NCBI RefSeq assembly: GCF_016595465.1
Contig: NZ_JAENIK010000001.1
Span: 213,312-277,311, forward strand
Direction: 5' to 3'
DNA from: Luteolibacter yonseiensis
Lineage (GTDB): Bacteria; Verrucomicrobiota; Verrucomicrobiia; Verrucomicrobiales; Akkermansiaceae
Length of the DNA stretch: 64,000 bases
Shown piece after piece: positions 1 through 9,000 of this stretch (the first letter of the stretch is position 1; each line of letters opens with the position of its first letter). The notes under the pieces are model-generated. The model searched no databases, was not told the DNA's origin, and saw only the letters and a program-made list of their open reading frames with translations. The position numbers and the translations under genes are program-made.

Positions 1-2427
1 ATTTCTCCGGAGCTTCTGAAACGTGCGACCGAGCGGCTGGAAACCGGCGGCTGGCCTGCCGGGGTCATGCGGGTGCTCGCCGCGGATCTGGAGGAGATGC
101 CGCCGTTCTGGGTGATGCCGCTGCTGGTGGACCCCGTGGACGGAAAACCCCGGAGCATGCAGGTGTCGCTGGACGACCACCTTGGCACACGCTCGTGGAA
201 ACTCGTCAGATCGATCGGACGGGCCTTGGCAGCGATGCACGAGAGGCGGGTGGCGCACGGGAACCTGAAGCCGGGAAATGTGTTTTTCGACGAAAGGGGA
301 GAGGTGCTGCTCAGCGACTGGGCGATCGGGAACATGCCGGGTGCCCAGGAGTTTCATTTCACCGACGCCGTGCTTTACCAAGCGCCCGAGCAGCTCCGGA
401 ACAAGGAGGGCTATCTGGAGGACGCCGGTTACCGGTGGGATGTCTTTTCCTTCGGGGTGTTGGCCTACCGGATCCTGACAGGCCGGTTTCCCCGCTGCCA
501 TGACACGTTCCACTTCGTCGCCCCCCCCGCGGGTGGGACGACGAAAAAGGGCATGCAGGCGGATCTCGGGAAAATCGCGAAAAACCTCGAGGCCGATGAT
601 TCCGTGACCTGGCCGGATGCGGCGAAGAACGACGTGGAGAAGGGATTCCGGGAATGGATCGAACGCTGCCTGCGCCTGGATGTCTCCCGGCGGCCCATGA
701 CGATGCTGGAGGTGGTGGCGGGATTCGTTGCTGCGGAAAACAAGGCGGCCCCGGTCGTGGAACCAAGAAAAGCGGAGCCTCCACGGCGGGCAGCCGAACG
801 CACGGACGGGCGGCCTGACGGCAGAGTGTGGGGGTTGTTGTTTCTCGCCGGAGGAGCCGCGCTGGTATTCGCGGTGCTGTGGCGGAGCTCGGATGCGCAA
901 CTTTCCAAGGAGCGCGAGGAAAGGCGGAATGATGCGGCGTTGCTCAAGTCTTCCGACGACTCGGCCGCGACCGCGCGGGCGGACGCGGAGAAGGGGCGCG
1001 CCGAAGCGGAAACGCGGCGTGCCGAAGCGGAACAGGCGCTTTCCTACGAAAGGGAGCTGGGCATCGCCCGCTTGGAGGCCTCCCGCCTCATCGGCGACCA
1101 GCTTTTCACCTGGGCCATGGAAAAGGGAAACCGCAGCCTGCCGCCGCTCGATGGCCGGGAACTGCGGTTGAGGCGGCTGGAGCGTTATTTCACCGATTTC
1201 CTCGCCCGGACCGTGGATGTCCGGACGCTGGCGGACGAGCGCGCGCGGGTGATCATCCAGCTTTCGGAAATCTCCCTCGCCGCAGGAGACGCGTCGACAG
1301 CCGGCGCGCGGCTGAGGGAAGCGCTGAAGGCATGGGATACGATGCCGATGGATGCGGCGATGAAACTCCGCATGGCCACCAACTCCCTTCTCCTCGCCCT
1401 GCTGCATGGTGCGAACGGGGACCCCGGTGCCGGGGCGTCGTTCGTCGCCGCGCGCGCCGCTCTCACCGCCGTGCCCCAGGCCGAGGTCGACGCGGACCGG
1501 CTGAACCAACTGCTGGCGGTCCTTGATTTCCACGAGGCGAAACTGCTCGCCGCGAAGGGCGATGACGCGAAGGCCCTCCAGCAGCTCCTCCACGCGACCG
1601 AGACCCTGAACCGCATCGCCGACCTGCGGCCGGATGCCGCGGTCCTGAGGTCCGAGCTGGCGAACTGCTATCTCTCGTCCGCCACGATTCTCGAGGGCAT
1701 GGGGAAATCCGGCGACGCCCGCGAGGTGCGCATGCTCGCATCGGTGGAGCTGGTGAAGCTCTTGAAAAACTCGCCGGACGACTTCGCCCTGCGCCTCGAC
1801 CTGGCGGGCTGCTACAGCGCGATGGCGGAGTCCGCCGTGCTTTCCGGCGACATCGTCGGAGCGGAATCGATTTCCAAGGAAGCGATGAAGCTGCTGGACC
1901 GGCTGGTCGTCGAACAACCGGGCAATGCGGAAGCCGTTTCGCGGAAGGCCTCGCAGCTCGGACTGAGGGCGGGCATCCAGCGAGACAAGGGATTCGCCGC
2001 CGAGGCGATGAAAGGCTACGAAGAGGGGATCCGGATGTTGGAGGCCCTGCGCGCGTCATCGCCGGACAACGGGATGGCCGCCTATCGCCTGGCCCAGCTC
2101 TGGTGGCAGCAGGGGCGCATGCTGGGAATGTCCAACAAGCGCGGCGAGGAAATCGTGCTCATCGGCCAAGCGAGGGAATTGTTGGAAAAACTGGAATCCA
2201 CCCCGGCGGCCAACGGCCCGCGTCCCGAGCAGTTGCGGAGCACGGCGGCCTACCTGTCCGGTGATCTCGGGCACGCGCTCCAGCTCGCGGGTCGCAAGGA
2301 GGAGGCCCGCGCCACGTTTTCACAGGCGGTCACGCTCTGGGACAATCTCTTGAAATCCCGCCCCCAAAGCGAGGAATACAGCGAAGGCCTCGCCTGGTGC
2401 CGGCAACGGCTGGATGATTTGAAATAA
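1..2427 (+). CDS. Membrane-anchored pseudokinase with TPR-like ectodomain (5' partial)
   Basis: The reading frame is open from the first base, so the gene begins upstream of the window. An N-terminal Ser/Thr kinase-like domain is followed by one membrane segment (about 825-880), a charged Ala/Glu/Arg coiled coil (about 900-1080) and a long TPR-like helical region to the end. The catalytic loop at 256-279 reads HGNLKPGN where active kinases have HRDLKPxN, so the catalytic Asp is Asn. The DFG motif is DWA (316-324), whose Asp is kept, and the APE motif (YQAPEQL) is intact. The topology suggests a cytoplasmic kinase-like module and an outer TPR module. I infer a pseudokinase scaffold or sensor; the beta-3 Lys lies outside the window and cannot be judged. 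Confidence 0.8.
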   Translation: MSPELLKRATERLETGGWPAGVMRVLAADLEEMPPFWVMPLLVDPVDGKPRSMQVSLDDHLGTRSWKLVRSIGRALAAMHERRVAHGNLKPGNVFFDERGEVLLSDWAIGNMPGAQEFHFTDAVLYQAPEQLRNKEGYLEDAGYRWDVFSFGVLAYRILTGRFPRCHDTFHFVAPPAGGTTKKGMQADLGKIAKNLEADDSVTWPDAAKNDVEKGFREWIERCLRLDVSRRPMTMLEVVAGFVAAENKAAPVVEPRKAEPPRRAAERTDGRPDGRVWGLLFLAGGAALVFAVLWRSSDAQLSKEREERRNDAALLKSSDDSAATARADAEKGRAEAETRRAEAEQALSYERELGIARLEASRLIGDQLFTWAMEKGNRSLPPLDGRELRLRRLERYFTDFLARTVDVRTLADERARVIIQLSEISLAAGDASTAGARLREALKAWDTMPMDAAMKLRMATNSLLLALLHGANGDPGAGASFVAARAALTAVPQAEVDADRLNQLLAVLDFHEAKLLAAKGDDAKALQQLLHATETLNRIADLRPDAAVLRSELANCYLSSATILEGMGKSGDAREVRMLASVELVKLLKNSPDDFALRLDLAGCYSAMAESAVLSGDIVGAESISKEAMKLLDRLVVEQPGNAEAVSRKASQLGLRAGIQRDKGFAAEAMKGYEEGIRMLEALRASSPDNGMAAYRLAQLWWQQGRMLGMSNKRGEEIVLIGQARELLEKLESTPAANGPRPEQLRSTAAYLSGDLGHALQLAGRKEEARATFSQAVTLWDNLLKSRPQSEEYSEGLAWCRQRLDDLK

Positions 2428-2446
2428 TTCCTGGCTGATGAATATA

Positions 2447-2469
2447 GGTCCTATGGGACCCATAGGACC
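2447..2469. repeat. Short perfect palindrome between convergent genes
   Basis: Ten-base arms GGTCCTATGG and CCATAGGACC flank a GAC loop. It lies between the convergent ends of the pseudokinase gene and the TerC gene. A related core, GTCCTATAGGAC, abuts the recQ stop at 16637-16648. It may act as a bidirectional terminator-like hairpin, but there is no T-run. Confidence 0.6.
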
Positions 2470-2515
2470 CATGACCTCCGCTCCGCCGTAACAGCGGAGC
2501 TTCCTATCCACAGGA

Positions 2516-3331
2516 TCAGATCTGGGCGGCAGGAGGCGGCGGGGTTTTCCCGCGCAGCTTCAGGTTCAGCAGTTCCACGGCGAGCGAGAATGCCATGGAG
2601 AAGTAGATGTAGCCCTTGGGGATATGGAAATGCAGGCCCTCCGCCATCAGCGCGGTGCCGATGAGGATCAGGAACGAAAGCGCCAGCATCTTCACCGACG
2701 GATGCCTCGAGACAAAGGCGCTGATCGCCCCCGAGGCAAGCATCATGACGCCGATGGAGATCACCACCGCGACCATCATCAGCGAAACCCGCGACGGGTC
2801 GTTCACCATGCCGACGGCGGTGATGACGGAGTCCAGCGAGAAAATGATGTCGATCATCGCGATCTGGACCAGCACCGCGCCGAAGCTGGCCTTCGTCCGG
2901 CCGGCCGCGTGGGACTCCTCGTCGCCCTCCAGCTTTTCGTGGATTTCCTTCGTCGACTTCCAGATCAGGAAAAAGCCGCCGCCGAGAAGGATGAGATCCT
3001 TCATCGAGATACCGAGCATGCCGCCATGAGCCTGCGCGGTGGGCATCATGTCCCACAGCGCCGGATGGACGGGTATGGAAAACAGCGCGTTTTTCAAGCT
3101 CATGATCCATGAGATGGAAAGCAGCAGGAGCATGCGCGCGCCCATGGCCAGCGACAGTCCGATGAGCCGTCCCTTCGCCCGTTGTTCCTCGGGCAGGCGG
3201 TCCACGAGGATGGAGATGAACACGATGTTGTCGATGCCGAGCACGATCTCCAACAACGACAGCGTCAGCAGGGCGCCCCATGCCTGGGGATCGTGCAGCC
3301 AGTTGAACTCAAGCAATGAGGCGAGGATCAT
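2516..3331 (-). CDS. TerC family integral membrane protein
   Basis: A 271-residue multi-pass protein of the TerC/YkoY/YjbE family. The family hallmark is the acidic membrane motif near the N-terminus (LEIVLGIDNIVF) and a second one later (IDIIFSLDSVITAV), both seen here. Members are linked to tellurite resistance and to manganese or other metal export and metalation of exported proteins. The ATG overlaps the stop of the upstream sufE-like gene by four bases (ATGA), so it is the last gene of a UbiA-SufE-TerC operon. The substrate cannot be told from sequence. Confidence 0.9.
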   Translation of the reverse strand: MILASLLEFNWLHDPQAWGALLTLSLLEIVLGIDNIVFISILVDRLPEEQRAKGRLIGLSLAMGARMLLLLSISWIMSLKNALFSIPVHPALWDMMPTAQAHGGMLGISMKDLILLGGGFFLIWKSTKEIHEKLEGDEESHAAGRTKASFGAVLVQIAMIDIIFSLDSVITAVGMVNDPSRVSLMMVAVVISIGVMMLASGAISAFVSRHPSVKMLALSFLILIGTALMAEGLHFHIPKGYIYFSMAFSLAVELLNLKLRGKTPPPPAAQI

Positions 3332-3747
3332 GACGGTAGGGAAAAGGACAGGGCGCGTTGTTTCATCTGGTTCGCCATGAGGTTGAGGGCGTTCGCCCGC
3401 GTCGGCGCGAGGTGCTCCTTCAGGCCGGTGCGGTCGATGAAGCTCATGTCGGCGGTGAGGATGTCATCCGGCGTCTCGTCATCCAGCACATGGACGAAGA
3501 GCGCGATCATGCCCTTGGTGATGAGGGAATCCGAGTCCGCGACGTAGCGGACTTTCCCGTCCTCCAGTTTCGCATCCAGCCAGACCTGGGATTGGCAGCC
3601 CTTGATGAGGTGCTCGGCATTCTTCGAAGCGTCCTCCATCGGTGCCAGCTTCTTGCCGAGGCTGATGACGTATTCGTAGCGTTCCGTCCAATCCTGGAAA
3701 AAGCCCAGTTCCTCGAGGAGGAGTGCCTGTTTGTCTGCGATGCTCAT
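3328..3747 (-). CDS. sufE: SufE family sulfur acceptor protein
   Basis: 139 residues from the ATG at 3747 (MSIADKQ). The frame stays open further upstream, but only this start gives a family-length protein. SufE accepts persulfide sulfur from the cysteine desulfurase SufS for Fe-S cluster assembly. The sulfur-accepting Cys is Cys51 in LIKGCQSQVWL, the conserved family motif. No sufS or sufBCD is in the window, so it is detached from the main suf cluster. It overlaps the TerC start by four bases and follows the UbiA gene by 44 bases. Confidence 0.9.
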   Translation of the reverse strand: MSIADKQALLLEELGFFQDWTERYEYVISLGKKLAPMEDASKNAEHLIKGCQSQVWLDAKLEDGKVRYVADSDSLITKGMIALFVHVLDDETPDDILTADMSFIDRTGLKEHLAPTRANALNLMANQMKQRALSFSLPS

Positions 3748-3791
3748 GTGGGACAAGTGGAGCGTGGGAAGCGATCCGCCGCAAGCCTGGA

Positions 3792-4724
3792 TCAGGTCGC
3801 GGGAGCGAGCCGCTGCAGAAGGAGGGCTGAAACAAAGGCGATGATGGGGATCAACATGCACGCGAAGGCCCATGGATTGAGGAAATCCGCCGAACCCTGG
3901 AAGAGCATCGCTGAAACGGGCAGCAGCGTGATGGCGTCCACGAGAGGAATTCCCGCCAGCAGCCGGGAGACCAGAACCGGGATCGGTTTCCGCCAGATCC
4001 GCAAAGACAGGCTCGTCCAGAGAAGGTAAGGAAGCACTCCGGCGACATTCGGGGCGAACTCCACGAACTGCTTCTTGTTTCCCCACACCACCAGCACCGC
4101 CACCCCCAGCAGCAGTCCGCGGGACATCACGCCGATCCATTTGGGTGGCTCCGCGAGGGATTCATACCTCGCGGTGAGTGACAGCCCGACGATGTAGCAG
4201 AACAACGCCGCCGCGGCGGGCCAGACATAATCCAGATAAGGAAACAGGGCGACGCTCCCCATGAGAGGGAGAAGCGCCCTGCAAAGTCCCATCGGGATGA
4301 CCCCCCACGTGGTGCGTTTGTGAACCAGCGTGTAGATGATGATGGAGAAGGCAATCCCCATCGCGACCCAGCCGCTGGGGTGGCTGGCTGCGAAAGCCGA
4401 GGCGAGTCCGAGGGTTGCCAACAAGGCCGCGGTGGCGGCATAGAGAGTCGGAGAGAACAGCCGCCGGGGCAAGGCGCGTTCCGGACGGTGGGTTTCATCC
4501 CATTTCCGGTCCATCCAGTCGTTGAAAAAGTTTCCACTCAGATAGAGGAAAACGCCGGCCAGGGGCAGGAGCAGCAGGCCTTGCCGCGGCAGGGGAGTGA
4601 AATGGTCGGACTGGTAGCGCAGCATTCCCAGGATCACCCCCACCCACACATTGCTCACCACGCTCGGGACATTCGCCACCCGGGCGGTGGACAGCAGGGC
4701 GTGGAGTTTTCCTTCTCGGTTCAT
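3792..4724 (-). CDS. UbiA family prenyltransferase, EboC-like
   Basis: 310 residues with about eight to nine membrane segments. The first Asp-rich prenyl-diphosphate motif is present as NFFNDWMDRKWDETHRPERA (near residues 65-85), with the RPxRxLP-type tail usual in UbiA enzymes. Later segments GLCRALLPLMG and GLSLTARYESLAE resemble EboC-type members rather than MenA or UbiA proper; this subfamily call is from memory of the family and is inference. An eboE gene lies at 38996-40159 in this window. It is the first gene of the operon with sufE and terC. The product (quinone, sterol-like or other prenylated lipid) is unknown. Confidence 0.8.
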   Translation of the reverse strand: MNREGKLHALLSTARVANVPSVVSNVWVGVILGMLRYQSDHFTPLPRQGLLLLPLAGVFLYLSGNFFNDWMDRKWDETHRPERALPRRLFSPTLYAATAALLATLGLASAFAASHPSGWVAMGIAFSIIIYTLVHKRTTWGVIPMGLCRALLPLMGSVALFPYLDYVWPAAAALFCYIVGLSLTARYESLAEPPKWIGVMSRGLLLGVAVLVVWGNKKQFVEFAPNVAGVLPYLLWTSLSLRIWRKPIPVLVSRLLAGIPLVDAITLLPVSAMLFQGSADFLNPWAFACMLIPIIAFVSALLLQRLAPAT

Positions 4725-4808
4725 CGGCGGACTCAGAATGAGCGGATTTCCATCCGGGGCGAAATGTTTTGTTTTCAGAATGCCGATTTCAGCGGGAGAA
4801 TGGCGCGG

Positions 4809-5483
4809 ATGGTGGTGTTTGAAAAACTACAGCTATGGGTGGACCCGGTGAAACGCCCGGGTCCCGAGGCGATGGCGGTGGACGAGTGGCTGCTGGAGAC
4901 CGCCCGGTCGCCCGTGCTGCGGGTTTACGAATGGTCGGGGGATTGGGCGAGCGTCGGATACTTCGGCAGGATCGCGGAGGCGCGGGTGGCGTTTCCCGGT
5001 GTCGACATCGTCCGGCGCTGGACCGGCGGCGGGATGGTGGACCATCGGGCGGACTGGACCTACACGCTCGTCGCACCGCAGGGCGAACCGCTGGCGGGAT
5101 GGCGCGGGGCGGAAAGCTACCGGCGCATCCACGCGGTGCTGGCGGAGGTTTTGACCGCCGAGGGGATTCCCGCCCGGCTGGGTTCGGGGGAGGGGGAAAC
5201 CGGAGCCGCGCTCTGTTTCGAGAATCCGGTGAATCACGACCTGCTGGGAGCGGACGGCCGCAAGCTCGCTGGCGCCGGTCAGAGGAGATCCCGGACCGGA
5301 TTGCTGCATCAGGGGTCGGTTGCCGTCGGTGCGGGGACAGACGGCATGCGGCGGCGTGCTGAAAGTCTGGCGGCCAGGCTTGGTTCCCGTTGGGATGAAT
5401 TTTCCAATTTTCCGGATCGGGAGTATCTCAATGCGAGATGCGCCATGCGTTATTCCAGACAGGAGTGGCGGGAGCGCCGTTGA
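4809..5483 (+). CDS. Lipoate-protein ligase A family protein (BPL/LPL catalytic domain)
   Basis: 224 residues from the ATG at 4809, which has GGGAG about ten bases upstream; an in-frame ATG at 4800 is the alternative. The family's glycine-rich adenylate motif appears as RRWTGGGMVDHRADWTYTLV, matching RRxSGGGAVFH. The catalytic Lys region reads DGRKLAGAGQRR, followed by LLHQGS. EAMAVDEWLLE near the N-terminus matches the family's first helix. It could be a lipoate ligase, an octanoyltransferase or another acyl/biotin transfer enzyme; the acceptor domain is unknown. It is transcribed divergently from the UbiA operon. Confidence 0.82.
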   Translation: MVVFEKLQLWVDPVKRPGPEAMAVDEWLLETARSPVLRVYEWSGDWASVGYFGRIAEARVAFPGVDIVRRWTGGGMVDHRADWTYTLVAPQGEPLAGWRGAESYRRIHAVLAEVLTAEGIPARLGSGEGETGAALCFENPVNHDLLGADGRKLAGAGQRRSRTGLLHQGSVAVGAGTDGMRRRAESLAARLGSRWDEFSNFPDREYLNARCAMRYSRQEWRERR

Positions 5484-5610
5484 AAGGGTGATGTGATCCC
5501 GCAGATTTTAATGGGTTGCCTGTAAGATTTGCGCGGTATTTGTTAGGATAGGATAATTTTGATTTTCATAAATCGCTATTGTTGAGCTGTTTGTTATATT
5601 TTTAACAGGT

Positions 5611-5626
5611 TGGCACAGATGGTGCC
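5611..5626 (+). promoter_or_regulatory. Candidate sigma54 (-24/-12) promoter
   Basis: TGGCAC-AGATG-GTGC matches the sigma54 consensus TGGCAC-N5-TTGC at all but one base, with the exact GG-N10-GC spacing. The 90 bases upstream are AT-rich, as is usual between enhancer and sigma54 promoter. A start would fall near 5637. An NtrC-type activator is encoded at 11104-12465. The same bases can also form an RNA hairpin (GGCAC/GTGCC), so a longer RNA starting upstream is the alternative. Confidence 0.5.
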
Positions 5627-5636
5627 ATGTATACCA

Positions 5637-5718
5637 ACGTTCTCCGGGGGGAGAAAACAGGAGCTTCGGCTCCACCAAATCGCCAGTCTGTTAAGTTTAC
5701 TTAGCGGACTGGCTTTTT
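5637..5718 (+). ncRNA. Candidate small structured RNA
   Basis: About 82 bases downstream of the sigma54-like promoter. Hairpin 1 is TTCTCC/GGAGAA with a GGGG loop (5640-5655). Hairpin 2 is GGAGC/GCTCC closed by a UUCG tetraloop (5660-5673), an unusually stable form. Hairpin 3 is GCCAGTC/GACTGGC (5682-5713) with an inner TAAGT/ACTTA helix and a run of five Ts, a textbook intrinsic terminator. There is no convincing coding frame across it. The layout is promoter, short structured body, terminator. No known RNA family was recognised. A transcription attenuator of the downstream kinase is less likely because the kinase starts over 350 bases later. Confidence 0.5.
5682..5718 (+). terminator. Intrinsic terminator of the candidate small RNA
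   Basis: Seven-base-pair stem GCCAGTC (5682-5688) with GACTGGC (5707-5713), an inner five-base-pair helix, then TTTTT at 5714-5718. Confidence 0.75.
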
Positions 5719-5972
5719 CCTTTTCGGGCACTTGGAAGAATCAACGGATCACGGCGATTCTACTGGTATGGAGCGAAGGCTCTGGTGAGAATTCCGCCGG
5801 ACAATCTGATCGGCAACGCGTGTACGCCCACCCCACCAACGGTCACCTCCGGGACCGACCCCTAGAGCGATTCGAAATCACCCGGCTGCAGTTTCCTGCC
5901 GCCCGGATTTCCTGTCTTGCCTTCATCGGATTCCGCGCGCGCCCGCAGGCCGGGAAGGAATGCTCCCGCCAT

Positions 5973-6020
5973 GGCTCCAGCCCCGGCTCCAGCCTCGGCT
6001 TCAGCCTCGGCTTCAGCCGC
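5973..6020 (+). repeat. Four 12-bp tandem repeats before the hybrid kinase
   Basis: Four units of the form GGCTYCAGCCYC run back to back, ending 50 bases before the chosen kinase start at 6071. The 12-base period keeps frame, and in the kinase frame the units read as repeats of Leu-Gln-Pro-Arg from a possible earlier ATG at 5960. The tract may vary in copy number. The stretch 5719-5972 before it holds nothing else I can support. Confidence 0.7.
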
Positions 6021-6070
6021 AGGTGTTTTTCCGGGCGGAGGATACGACCTGTCAACAACCCGCGCCGAGC

Positions 6071-9000
6071 ATGACCAAGAGACCTCTGCGCCTGCTGCTG
6101 GCTGAAGAAAACGATGCGTCCTCCGCACGGATCCTGGAGGCGCTCGCACGCCAGGGGCATGAGCCGGAGTGTGTGCGCGTCTCGAAGGCCGGGGATTTCC
6201 TGGTGGCGCTGGACGAGGGGGATTTCGAAATCATCCTGTGCGGTTATGTCATGTCCGAGTTCGATGTTTTCGTGGCTCTCGAAATTCTCAAGGCCACGGG
6301 GAAGGACATCCCGCTGATCGCGATTTCCGGAAACTTCGGTGAGGAAATAGCGGTGGAGGCCATCCGCCGGGGAGCGGCCGACTATCTGTTGAAGGACAAC
6401 CTCACGCGCCTCGGTGCCGCGGTGGAGCGCGAGATCGGCCTGGCGGCGGAGCGGAGGAAAACCGCTGAGAAGCTCCATGCGAGCGAGACCCTCCTGCGCA
6501 TCGCCAGCAATGCCGCGCACATCGGCGGGTGGACCATTGATTTTCCGGAGAACCGCATCACCTGGTCGGACGAGGTCTGTGCGATCCACGAGGTGCCTCC
6601 CGGGACCTCGCCCGGGATCGAGCAGGCGCTGGATTTCTACGCATCCGAATGGCGTGGGAAGGTGGCGACCGCTTTTGAAAAATGCTTGTTCGAGGGAGCG
6701 CCGTTCGATGACGAGATGGAGATCGTCACCGCCCTCGGGCGGCGCATCTGGGTGCGGACCATCGGCGAGGGGATCCGGGATTCCGCGGGCGTCGTCACGC
6801 GGATCCAGGGCGCGCTGCAGGACATCACCGAAAAGAGGCGGGCCAAGGAGGAGGCCGAGCGGATGGCCCTGCGCCTGAGCACCACCCTGGAGAGTCTGAC
6901 AGACGCGTTTTTCACCGTGGATCACGACTGGCGGTTCACCTACATGAACGCACAGGCCGAGCGGATGTTGGGGAGGACCCGCCAGGATCTGTTGGGGAAG
7001 GTGCTGTGGGATGAAATTCCCTGTCCGGCGGAAGATGGTTTCGGCGCGGCATGCCGCCGCGCGATGGCGGAGCAGGTCCCGGTCGAGCTGGTGGATTTCT
7101 ATGTTTCCCGCGGCCGGTGGTTCGAGCTCCACGCCCATCCTTCGGTCGAAGGCCTCGCGGTGAGTTTCCACGATGTGACGGAGCGGTTGCAGTCGGAGGA
7201 GCAGCTCAGGATTCTTGAGAACTGCGTCTCCTGCATCAACGACATCGTCATCATCACGGAGGTCAGGCAGCCGGAGGAGGGCGGGCCGCGCGTGCTGTTC
7301 GTGAACGACGCCTTCGTCCGGCACATGGGCTACAGCCGTGCGGAGGTTCTGGGGATATCGCCCCGTTTCCTGCTCGGGCCGCGGACCCAGGAGGACAGGA
7401 TCCAGCTCATCCGCGAAGCGGTGGAAAACGGCGAATCCATCCGCACCGAGCTCATCAACTACAAGAAAAACGGCGAGGAGATCTGTCTGGAGATCGAGAT
7501 GGTGCCGGTGCTGGACGCCGATGGAAAGCTGACCCATCTCGTGGCGGTCGAGCGGGATGTGACTCAGCGGAAGGCGGAGGAGGAGGCGAACCGCGCCGAT
7601 GAGCTGCGCTACCTCGTCCAGCGCAACGCGCTCATCGCTCTGACGAAAAGCAATGCGAACGACAGTTCGGCGATCCTCACCGCCTTCCGCCAGATCACCG
7701 AGACCTCGGCCAAGACGCTGAACGTCGCGCGGGTGAGCATCTGGCGGTTCACCGAGGACCGGGGAGCCCTCGAGTGCATGGATCTTTTCCAACTGGATTC
7801 CAACGAACACTCGTCCGGGATGGTTCTGGCGGCGGCGGACTACCCGGTTTATTTCAACGGGATCGCCTGCATGGAGCCGATCACCGCCGTGGACGCGCAC
7901 ACGGACCCCTACACCCGGGATTTTTCAAAGAACTATCTGTCACCGCTGGGCATCGGCGCGATGATGGACGTGCCCATCCACTACAAGAACTCGGTCAACC
8001 ACGTGCTCTGCCTGGAGCATGTCGGTTCGTTCCGGCATTGGACGGATGACGAGAAGACCTTTTCCGTGGCGATCGGAAACCTCATCTCGCTCGCGCTCGA
8101 AAGCACGGAACGCGCCCGCGTGCAGCATGATTTCCTGATGAGCCACCACCGCTTCCAGTCGGTGGCGGCGGCGACCGACGACACGATCTGGGACTGGAAC
8201 ATCGAGTCGGACACCTTCTGGTGGAACGACGGCCTTTCCAGATTGTTCGGCTGGGAGGAGTCCAACAGCAACCAGTCCACCCAGGTGTGGATCCGGCAGA
8301 TCCATCCGGAAGACAGGGACCGTGTCGTGGAGGGGCTGGATGCGGTCATCGCGAACGGGGAGAACCATTGGAAGGACGAGTACCGCTTCATCAGCCGGGA
8401 GGGGAAGACGTCCTATGTCCTGGACTACGGCCAGGTCATCCGCGACGCGTCGGGCAAGGCCGTCCGGATGGTGGGGGGGATGACGGACCTCACCGCCAGC
8501 AAGGCCGCGCAATGGGAGCTCGACCGCTCCCACCGGGCATTGAGGATGCTGAGCTCGTGCAATGAGATGCTGATCCGCGCCACGTCGGAAAAGGCGTTGC
8601 TTCAGGACGCCTGCCGCATCGCCGTGGAGATCGGCCGCTACCGCATGGCATGGGTGGGCTATGCGATGGATGATGAGAAAAAAACGATTTTCCCGCTCGC
8701 GCATGTCGGTGACGAGTCGGACTACCTGTCGGAAGTGACGCTGACCTGGGCCGGCGGGCACTCGCCGGACAGTGGTCCGGTGGGTCAGGCGATCCGCAGC
8801 GGAGAGCTTGTGGTGGTGGATGACATTCTGGAGAACCCGTCGTTCGACCATTGGCTGGAACCTGCGAAAAAACGCGGTTACCGCAGCGTGATCTGTCTTC
8901 CGCTGCGTGACGGGACCAGGGTCTTCGGCGCGCTCTGCCTCTACGGCACCGAACGGCATCCGGAGGTGGCGGACGAGCTCAAGCTGCTGCTGGACATGGC

